From contig DUPQ01000008.1 of assembly GCA_012838235.1 (NCBI GenBank), positions 68,523 to 127,112 of the forward strand: a DNA stretch of 58,590 nt. The letters run 5' to 3'. Shown here piece after piece: positions 52,513 through 58,590 of this stretch. A program made the translations under genes and the position numbers. Within the stretch, counting starts at the first letter, position 1. Every line of letters begins with the position of its first letter. The notes beneath the pieces were generated by a model. It was given only the letters and a program-made list of their open reading frames with translations, did no database searches and was not told the origin of the DNA. This DNA comes from Clostridiaceae bacterium (lineage in GTDB: Bacteria > Bacillota > Clostridia > DUPQ01).

Positions 52513-53601
52513 ATGTTAGCCATAGGTTGTGATCATGCGGGTTTTAAGCTGAAAAGCGAGATACTCCTGTATCTTGAGGAAAAGAACATACCGTATCGGG
52601 ATTTCGGATCTTACAGCGAAGATTCCTGTCATTTCCCGTTTTATGCCTCTTTAGTAGCATCAGCCGTTCAGAAGAACGAGTGCGAAAGAGGCATTTTAAT
52701 ATGCGGAACCGGAATAGGTATGAGCATTGCGGCAAACAAGTTCAAGGGTATAAGGGCGGCATTGTGTATGGACGAATATCAGGCAAGTATGGCAAAGCGC
52801 CACAATAATGCCAACATACTGGTGCTTGCAGGCAGAATTACTCCGAAAGATATGGCATGCAAGATTATCGACATTTGGCTTAACGAAAATTACCTTGAAG
52901 GAAAATATGAGTTAAGGAACGGATTGATCCGCAGGATAGAAGAAGGAGGAAGTATGTCCGGAACCAATTATATGGACATGGCATTCGTATTCGATCACCC
53001 TCTTATACAACATAAGATATCCATTATGAGGGACAAGAATACAAATACTAAGGAATTCAGAGAGCTTGTAACCGAAGTATCCACATTGATGGGATATGAG
53101 GTTACACGGGAGTTGCCGCTGGAGCAGGTTGAGGTAGAGACACCGATAGCAAAAACTACCGTAAAGGTGCTATCAGGTAAAAGTGTGGGATTTGTCCCTA
53201 TACTGAGAGCCGGATTGGGTATGGTTGACGGTCTTTTGACCTTGATTCCCACTGCAAAGATAGGGCATATAGGGTTGTACAGAGATCATGAGACATTGCA
53301 ACCGGTTGAGTATTATTGCAAACTTCCGGAAGATGCTCATGAAAGAATGATTATCTTACTTGATCCTATGCTTGCAACCGGAGGATCCGCTTCTGCAGCC
53401 ATAGGATTTTTGAAACAAAGAGGAGTCAAGAATATTAAGCTTATGTGCATAATTGCAGCACCTGAGGGCATAAAGAAAGTCCATGATGACCATCCCGATG
53501 TAAACATATACTGTGCATGTGTTGATAAAGCATTGAATGATGATGCTTATATCGTTCCGGGATTAGGTGATGCCGGAGACAGATTGTTTGGTACGAAGTA
53601 A
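52513..53601 (+). CDS. rpiB-upp: Fusion of ribose-5-phosphate isomerase B and uracil phosphoribosyltransferase
   Basis: One frame of 362 aa. Residues 1-146 are RpiB ([32 protein letters not shown]), which interconverts ribose-5-P and ribulose-5-P. From Met148 the UPRT domain follows, with PRPP site [10 protein letters not shown] and uracil loop [13 protein letters not shown], making UMP. There is no stop between them. The linker EEGGS is encoded by AGAAGGAGGAAGT, a good ribosome site ahead of ATG 52954, so free UPRT (215 aa) may also be made. In related genomes the two genes are usually adjacent but separate. The dCMP deaminase gene overlaps the stop by 1 bp. Confidence 0.9.
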   Translation: MLAIGCDHAGFKLKSEILLYLEEKNIPYRDFGSYSEDSCHFPFYASLVASAVQKNECERGILICGTGIGMSIAANKFKGIRAALCMDEYQASMAKRHNNANILVLAGRITPKDMACKIIDIWLNENYLEGKYELRNGLIRRIEEGGSMSGTNYMDMAFVFDHPLIQHKISIMRDKNTNTKEFRELVTEVSTLMGYEVTRELPLEQVEVETPIAKTTVKVLSGKSVGFVPILRAGLGMVDGLLTLIPTAKIGHIGLYRDHETLQPVEYYCKLPEDAHERMIILLDPMLATGGSASAAIGFLKQRGVKNIKLMCIIAAPEGIKKVHDDHPDVNIYCACVDKALNDDAYIVPGLGDAGDRLFGTK

Positions 53602-54047
53602 TGGAAAGACCTTCATGGGATGAATATTTCATGCAAGTTGTTCATCTTGTCAAAACCCGTTCCACCTGTTTAAGACGGGCTGTCGGTGCAGTTATTGTTA
53701 AGGATAAAAGAATACTGGCTACAGGGTACAACGGAGCACCTGTAGGTTGCAAACACTGCGAAGAAACAGGATGCGTAAGGATGCAAATGAATGTTCCGTC
53801 AGGAGAGAAGCATGAATTATGCCGTGCGATACATGCCGAGCAGAATGCCATTGTACAGGCTGCAAGGGCCGGAATATCCATAGACGGTTCCACTATATAT
53901 GTTTCCATACAACCGTGCGTTATATGCGCAAAATTGCTTATAAACGCAGGCATTAAGAGAATAGTATTTGAAGGGGATTATCCCGATGCGTTATCAAAAG
54001 AGCTTTTAGAGGAAGCAGGCATTGAGCTGGTAAAGTACGGAGGTTAA
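53601..54047 (+). CDS. comEB: dCMP deaminase (ComEB-type)
   Basis: 148 aa. Zinc site: H78-A-E80 in [14 protein letters not shown] and P105-C106-x-x-C109 in [14 protein letters not shown]. An extra Cys/His set (CKHCEETGC) is typical of dCMP deaminase. It deaminates dCMP to dUMP for dTTP synthesis. Start codon shares one base with the rpiB-upp stop, so it sits in a pyrimidine-salvage operon. Confidence 0.93.
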   Translation: MERPSWDEYFMQVVHLVKTRSTCLRRAVGAVIVKDKRILATGYNGAPVGCKHCEETGCVRMQMNVPSGEKHELCRAIHAEQNAIVQAARAGISIDGSTIYVSIQPCVICAKLLINAGIKRIVFEGDYPDALSKELLEEAGIELVKYGG

Positions 54048-54048
54048 T

Positions 54049-55158
54049 TTGAGTTATATATACACCTTCTTAGCTTCATTTATCATTGCATTCGGCTTGT
54101 GTCCTTTAGTGATAAAGTTTGCAAAAGCTAAGAAAATATTAAAATATCCCAGAAGAAACAGAGATGTTCATACCGAGCCGGTACCGCTTCTCGGCGGTAT
54201 TGCCATAATTATTTCTTTCGGTCTTTCGGTATTCGGGAATTATCTTTTCAATCCCAACTTTATTGTTACCTATGAAGTAATAGGTTTGGCGGTCGGTATA
54301 GTAATTATATCTGTTATGGGTATATTGGATGATATATATGATTTAAAACCTGTTATAAAAGTGGTATTTCAAGTTGCAGCGGCAGTTGCTACCGTTGCCA
54401 TATCGGGATCCAAGATTGCATATTTCACCAATCTGGGGACAAATAATAACCTTGTTCATCTGCCGGATATAATATCCTTTATAGCTACCGTAGCATGGAT
54501 ATTCATGCTCACCAATGCATTTAATATTATAGACGGATTGGACGGTCTTACTGCGGGAACCACCGTAATATGCAGTCTCACTCTTTTCTTTGTTACCTTT
54601 GTGCGACCGGATGCGGGGTTGGTAGGTGAATATATTCCCATTCTCCTTATAGCCTTAAGCGGTGCCGCCGCGGGCTTTTTACCCTTCAATTTCAATCCTG
54701 CAAAACTGTATTTAGGAGAAACGGGAGCGGCCTTTACCGGTTTTTGTATTGCGGTTTTATCCGTTCAGGGTACAATGAAGGCTCATGCCGCCATAGCGGT
54801 ATTTATTCCTCTTGTTGCCATGGGATTACCGGTACTGGACATATCCTTGGCATATTTCAGAAGAATAATCATGAAAAAACCCATTGCGGAAGGTGATAAG
54901 GACCACATACATCACAGACTTATGAAAATGGGATTATCACAGCGAAAAACCGTACTAATTCTGTATTTGATAGATATAGTGTTCGGAATAACGGCTTTTT
55001 TACTTTCCGGCCAGCAGTACAGCAGATTCTGGTTATATTTCGCCATCATAATCATTCTGATGGGTTTATCGGTATATATTCTTTACAAGCCGTTACTCAG
55101 TCAAGCTGCTAAAAACGGCAATACGGAAGTCATGGAGGAGGAACAAAGCAATGATTAA
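54049..55158 (+). CDS. tagO: Undecaprenyl-phosphate GlcNAc-1-phosphate transferase (TagO/WecA family)
   Basis: 369 aa from TTG 54049, GGAGG 5 nt upstream. About eleven membrane helices. Motifs of the MraY/WecA family: GILDDIYDLKP (Mg2+/nucleotide site), NAFNIIDGLDGLTAG, LYLGETGAAFTGF and HHRLMKMGLSQRKTVLILY. It starts wall teichoic acid or a similar wall polymer by loading GlcNAc-1-P onto the lipid carrier. It overlaps the UDP-GlcNAc 2-epimerase gene by 8 bp. Such polymers could also be the ligand for the SLH protein, by inference. Confidence 0.9.
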   Translation: MSYIYTFLASFIIAFGLCPLVIKFAKAKKILKYPRRNRDVHTEPVPLLGGIAIIISFGLSVFGNYLFNPNFIVTYEVIGLAVGIVIISVMGILDDIYDLKPVIKVVFQVAAAVATVAISGSKIAYFTNLGTNNNLVHLPDIISFIATVAWIFMLTNAFNIIDGLDGLTAGTTVICSLTLFFVTFVRPDAGLVGEYIPILLIALSGAAAGFLPFNFNPAKLYLGETGAAFTGFCIAVLSVQGTMKAHAAIAVFIPLVAMGLPVLDISLAYFRRIIMKKPIAEGDKDHIHHRLMKMGLSQRKTVLILYLIDIVFGITAFLLSGQQYSRFWLYFAIIIILMGLSVYILYKPLLSQAAKNGNTEVMEEEQSND

Positions 55159-56269
55159 AATAATGTCGGTATTCGGCACCAGACCGGATACAATAAAAAT
55201 GGCTCCTTTAGTGAATCTTCTGGACAAAGAAAAAGAAATAGATCATATAGTATGCGTGTCGGGGCAGCATAGAGAAATGGTCAATGAGATACTGGATATA
55301 TTTAAAATAACACCGAAATATGATTTGGATATAATGATAGAAAGGCAAACGCTGGAGCATGTCACCTCGTCGATACTGATGAAATTGTCCGATATTCTGG
55401 CAAAGGAGCAACCGGATATGATATTGGTTCACGGAGACACCAATACCTGTCTTTCCGCATCTCTTGCCGCTTTTTATAAAAAAATACCCATCGGACATGT
55501 GGAAGCGGGATTAAGGACCGATGACATATATTCGCCGTATCCCGAGGAATTTGTCAGAAGAACGGTGGATTCCATATCCTCACTGTATTTCTGCCCTACT
55601 ATCAACAATGCGGACAATCTTATCAAAGAGAATATAAGCAAAGACGGAATATATATTACCGGAAATACGGTTATAGATACTTTGCAGACAACGGTAAAAA
55701 AAGACTATACATTTAAAGAACCGTTACTTAACAGGATAGATTATAATAACAAAAGAATAATACCGATAACGGCCCACAGAAGGGAAAATATAGGAGTAAA
55801 CTTAGAAAATATATGTAATGCCATAAAAACTCTTGCATCAAAATATCCCGATGCCCACTTTATATACACGGTGCATCCCAATCCCGCAGTAAAGAATACG
55901 GCAAACAGGATACTGGAAGGTATAGATAATGTATCGTTACTGCCACCCCTTATATTCACCGATCTTCATAACCTTATCGCAAGAGCATATTTCGTTATGA
56001 CCGATTCGGGCGGATTGCAGGAAGAAGCACCTTCATTGGGAGTGCCCGTACTTGTGCTGAGAAGAGAAACCGAACGCCCCGAAGCGGTACAGGCGGGAAC
56101 GGTAAAACTGACCGGTGTGGAATATAAAAATATAGTACGGGACGGCAGAATGCTGTTTGACAATAAATCGGTGTACGACAAGATGAGTAATGCCGTTAAT
56201 CCGTACGGTGACGGCAAGGCTTCCCGAAGAATAGTGGACGCAATAAAAGAGTATTTTAAAAATTTGTAG
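55151..56269 (+). CDS. mnaA: UDP-N-acetylglucosamine 2-epimerase (non-hydrolysing)
   Basis: 372 aa, GAGGAGGAAC upstream. GTRPDTIKMAPL at the N-terminus, VHGDTNTCLS, GHVEAGLRTDD, then DSGGLQEEAPSLGVPVLVLRRETERPEAVQAGTVKLTG, all standard. It makes UDP-ManNAc from UDP-GlcNAc for the wall polymer started by TagO. Cytoplasmic. Length normal. Confidence 0.95.
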   Translation: MIKIMSVFGTRPDTIKMAPLVNLLDKEKEIDHIVCVSGQHREMVNEILDIFKITPKYDLDIMIERQTLEHVTSSILMKLSDILAKEQPDMILVHGDTNTCLSASLAAFYKKIPIGHVEAGLRTDDIYSPYPEEFVRRTVDSISSLYFCPTINNADNLIKENISKDGIYITGNTVIDTLQTTVKKDYTFKEPLLNRIDYNNKRIIPITAHRRENIGVNLENICNAIKTLASKYPDAHFIYTVHPNPAVKNTANRILEGIDNVSLLPPLIFTDLHNLIARAYFVMTDSGGLQEEAPSLGVPVLVLRRETERPEAVQAGTVKLTGVEYKNIVRDGRMLFDNKSVYDKMSNAVNPYGDGKASRRIVDAIKEYFKNL

Positions 56270-56386
56270 CTAAGCAGCAAGATGCAGTGTTGTTGCATTT
56301 CAGTTCGTAATAATTTACGGATGTTAATGTATTATTTATGAGTTGCTTTGTTTTTATGATGTTTTTTTATTTAATTGTAATTAATG

Positions 56387-56392
56387 TATAAT
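56387..56392 (+). promoter_or_regulatory. Candidate -10 for prfA
   Basis: TATAAT 25 bp before the prfA start, with no clear -35. Confidence 0.35.
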
Positions 56393-56416
56393 ATAAATGA
56401 ATGTTAAGAGGTAGAA

Positions 56417-57496
56417 ATGTTAGGAAAATTAAAAGAAATAGAGATTAAATATGAAGATATAAGCAGACAACTGACCGACCCGGCTGTAATATCCGACCAG
56501 GAGCGATATGTAGCCTTAATGAAAGAACTCAACGGGATTTCGGAAATAGTTAAGGTTTACAGGGAGTATGTACAAACTGCAAAAGAGATTGATGATATCT
56601 ATCTTATGCTTAAAGAAAACTCCGATGATGCCGATTTTAAGCAATTACTGCAAGAGGAACTGGCTCAACTGGAAGAAAAGAAGCCTGCCTTGGAACAGCA
56701 GCTTAAGATACTGTTGCTTCCCGTCGATCCCAATGATACAAAAAACGTAATAATAGAGATACGAGGCGGCGCCGGAGGAGATGAAGCCGCACTTTTTGCT
56801 GCCGATTTGTTAAGAATGTATACCATGTATGCCGAAGCCAAAAAATGGAAGACCGAGATATTGGACCTTAACGAGATAGGTATAGGAGGAATTAAGGAAG
56901 TGGTATTTTCCATAACGGGACAGGGTGCATACAGCAGGTTCAAATATGAAAGCGGAGTGCACAGGGTACAAAGAGTCCCCGAAACCGAGTCTCAGGGCAG
57001 AATACACACCTCCACCGTTACCGTAGCGGTATTACCGGAAGCGGAAGAAGTGGATGTGGAGATAAACATGAATGATGTTCAGATAGATACATACAGATCT
57101 TCCGGAGCGGGAGGGCAGCATGTAAATAAGACCGATTCGGCGATAAGACTGACCCATATCCCTACCGGTATTGTAGTGGCCTGTCAGGACGAACGAAGTC
57201 AGCATAAGAACAGGGATAAGGCTTTTAAGATACTGAGAAGTAAGTTGTATGAGATTGCACAGGAGAATCAGGATAAGGAGATTGCCGAGAACAGAAAGAG
57301 TCAGGTCGGTACCGGCGACAGAAGTGAAAGAATAAGGACATATAACTTCCCGCAGGGAAGGGTAACCGATCACAGAATAGGACTCACATTATATAAAATA
57401 GAGGCGGTTATGAACGGAGATCTGGATGAATTGATGGATGCTCTGATAACGGAGGATCAGGCAAGAAAGCTGTTAAGTCAAAATGAACAAGATTAA
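56417..57496 (+). CDS. prfA: Peptide chain release factor 1
   Basis: 359 aa, AGAGGTAG upstream. GGQ motif G232-G233-Q234 in [20 protein letters not shown] hydrolyses peptidyl-tRNA. The PxT stop-codon reader is P188-E189-T190 in [13 protein letters not shown], which marks RF1 (UAA/UAG) rather than RF2. The gene overlaps the next by 14 bp. In many Firmicutes prmC follows prfA; here a Sua5-type gene does. Confidence 0.95.
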   Translation: MLGKLKEIEIKYEDISRQLTDPAVISDQERYVALMKELNGISEIVKVYREYVQTAKEIDDIYLMLKENSDDADFKQLLQEELAQLEEKKPALEQQLKILLLPVDPNDTKNVIIEIRGGAGGDEAALFAADLLRMYTMYAEAKKWKTEILDLNEIGIGGIKEVVFSITGQGAYSRFKYESGVHRVQRVPETESQGRIHTSTVTVAVLPEAEEVDVEINMNDVQIDTYRSSGAGGQHVNKTDSAIRLTHIPTGIVVACQDERSQHKNRDKAFKILRSKLYEIAQENQDKEIAENRKSQVGTGDRSERIRTYNFPQGRVTDHRIGLTLYKIEAVMNGDLDELMDALITEDQARKLLSQNEQD

Positions 57497-58499
57497 TACA
57501 AAACTGATGGATGTTCCCGATGAGGTCAGCCTGAAATATTGTGCGGATATTATTAAAAGAGGCGGTACTGTGGCTTTTCCCACGGAAACCGTTTACGGAT
57601 TGGGTGCCGACGGCTTAAACAGCAGTGCCGTGGAAAAGATATTCATTGCAAAAGGACGACCCAACGATAATCCTCTTATTCTTCATATACATGATATTTC
57701 GGTACTGGACAAATATGTTAAGGAAGTTCCGAAAACATTAACCGTGCTCTCCAGACTGTATATGCCCGGCCCCTTGACGGTGGTATTAAAAAAAAGAAGT
57801 ATTGTGCCTGACAGCGTTACCGCTAATCTTGACACCGTTGCTATAAGAGTTCCCGACAACGAAATAGCATTGAAGCTTATAGAATATTCCGATACCGCAA
57901 TAGCGGCACCCAGTGCAAATATCTCCGGTAAGCCCAGCCCTACAATGTTTGAGCATGTAGTGGCCGATATGTCCGGAAAGGTGGACGCTATTATTAACGG
58001 AGGTAAATGCAGAATAGGTGTGGAGTCCACCGTTTTGGATTTGACATCGGACAGACCGGTTATCTTGCGTCCGGGAGGGGTTCCGTATGACAGTCTGAAA
58101 CTGGTTATAAAGGATTTGGAAACAGCATATGCGCTAAATACCGATACTCCCAAATCACCCGGAATGAAGTATAAGCATTATGCTCCCAAGGCGGATATGG
58201 TAATAGTAAAAGGGGAAACTCATAAGGTTTTGGAAGCTGTCAATAAAATGTCAGGCGATGATTACGGTGTGCTTTGTTGTAAGGAAACATTTGACAGATA
58301 TAATACCCACAATAAGCTTTGTGCCGGAAGTATTAATAATCCTTCGGAAATAGCATCCAACATATTTGAATGTTTGCGGCTTTTTGACATGATGCGGATT
58401 AAAAAGATTTATTGCGAGTATTTTGACACTAAAGACATAGGTGAAGCGGTGATGAACAGACTGCTGAAGGCGGCTTCACAGAATGTGATAGAGGTATGA
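57483..58499 (+). CDS. sua5: L-threonylcarbamoyladenylate synthase (Sua5 type)
   Basis: 338 aa. YrdC domain at the N-terminus ([70 protein letters not shown]) and a C-terminal Sua5 domain after the linker [13 protein letters not shown]. It joins threonine, bicarbonate and ATP for the t6A37 tRNA modification. Start ATG inside the prfA 3' end gives a 14-bp overlap; an ATG at 57507 is an alternative. The ribosome site is weak, consistent with translational coupling. Confidence 0.92.
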   Translation: MNKINTKLMDVPDEVSLKYCADIIKRGGTVAFPTETVYGLGADGLNSSAVEKIFIAKGRPNDNPLILHIHDISVLDKYVKEVPKTLTVLSRLYMPGPLTVVLKKRSIVPDSVTANLDTVAIRVPDNEIALKLIEYSDTAIAAPSANISGKPSPTMFEHVVADMSGKVDAIINGGKCRIGVESTVLDLTSDRPVILRPGGVPYDSLKLVIKDLETAYALNTDTPKSPGMKYKHYAPKADMVIVKGETHKVLEAVNKMSGDDYGVLCCKETFDRYNTHNKLCAGSINNPSEIASNIFECLRLFDMMRIKKIYCEYFDTKDIGEAVMNRLLKAASQNVIEV

Positions 58500-58500
58500 T

Positions 58501-58590
58501 ATGGCACAGATTTTAGAAGCCGCAATGATTATATGTTTCGGTATTTCCTGGCCGGTAAATATAGCGAAATCTTTAAAATCCAAAACGGCA
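58501..58590 (+). CDS. Small membrane protein, N-terminal part (runs off window end)
   Basis: Thirty codons from ATG 58501, MAQILEAAMIICFGISWPVN followed by IAKSLKSK, with no stop before the edge. It looks like the small clostridial PQ-loop/SWEET-like membrane proteins that begin ICFGxSWPVxxxKSxKSRTAKG, recalled from memory. Starts 2 bp after the sua5 stop. Confidence 0.5.
   Translation, partial: MAQILEAAMIICFGISWPVNIAKSLKSKTA

Noticed and set aside
55208-55498. Minus-strand and other-frame ORFs throughout
   Set aside because: Most lie opposite or inside well-supported genes, lack ribosome sites and have no family features; they are shadows.
56284-56306. Hairpin ATGCA/TGCAT after mnaA as a terminator
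   Set aside because: Only 5 bp of stem and no following T-run.

Overview
The window looks like chromosome from an uncultured, gram-positive (monoderm) member of the Clostridia. It is AT-rich with strong AGGAGG ribosome binding sites. It carries SLH wall-anchoring domains, lipoproteins with lipoboxes, a TagO/MnaA wall-polymer pair, an Flp/Tad pilus cluster, FloA/NfeD and a SipW/TasA-type export operon. I cannot name the genus. Nearly all genes are on the plus strand. TGA is used as an ordinary stop codon.

Layout. 1-1.6 kb: a decayed accessory patch (5' part of a Fic gene, C-terminal remnants of an AlbA/HATPase-type regulator and of a HEPN-like protein) that ends exactly at the 3' end of a minus-strand tRNA-Pro(UGG). 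1.8-5.1 kb: a membrane protein, a histidine kinase/response regulator pair and a lone receiver protein. 5.1-19.2 kb: two giant secreted proteins. The second is an SLH-anchored surface protein whose reading frame is cut by a single in-frame TGA at 17037. 19.3-24.9 kb: a metalloprotease-like lipoprotein, a hexapeptide acetyltransferase, a trigger-factor-like PPIase lipoprotein (minus strand), and the Memo-AMMECR1 fusion with its radical SAM partner. 25.0-37.7 kb: a cyclic di-GMP-I (GEMM) riboswitch whose 3' strand is shared with an intrinsic terminator, followed by an overlapping operon of TasA/camelysin-like proteins, a divergent SipW-like signal peptidase and a 3124-residue secreted repeat protein. 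37.8-45.9 kb: thioredoxin-like and CcdA-like proteins, an acyltransferase, a CofE-like ligase, a zinc-ribbon/DUF5050 protein, NfeD, FloA and a GNAT enzyme. 46-47.5 kb: debris of another AlbA-type regulator and an RNA ligase of the DRB0094 type. 47.7-52.4 kb: a Tad (Flp pilus) cluster with a small Flp pilin and an FHA protein. 52.5-58.6 kb: an RpiB-Upp fusion, dCMP deaminase, TagO, MnaA, RF1, a Sua5-type enzyme and the start of a small membrane protein.

How it fits together. Much of the window is about the cell surface: two giant surface/secreted proteins behind a two-component system, a second-messenger-gated matrix or fibre operon, and a pilus machine. The most interesting system is the c-di-GMP riboswitch operon, in which one RNA switch appears to control a dedicated signal peptidase, three small AWF-motif secreted proteins and one enormous repeat protein. 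The in-frame TGA that separates the secreted part from the wall anchor of the SLH protein, and the RpiB-Upp fusion whose linker is the old ribosome binding site, are the other two observations most worth checking. All functions are read from sequence motifs and recalled family features; no database search was run.
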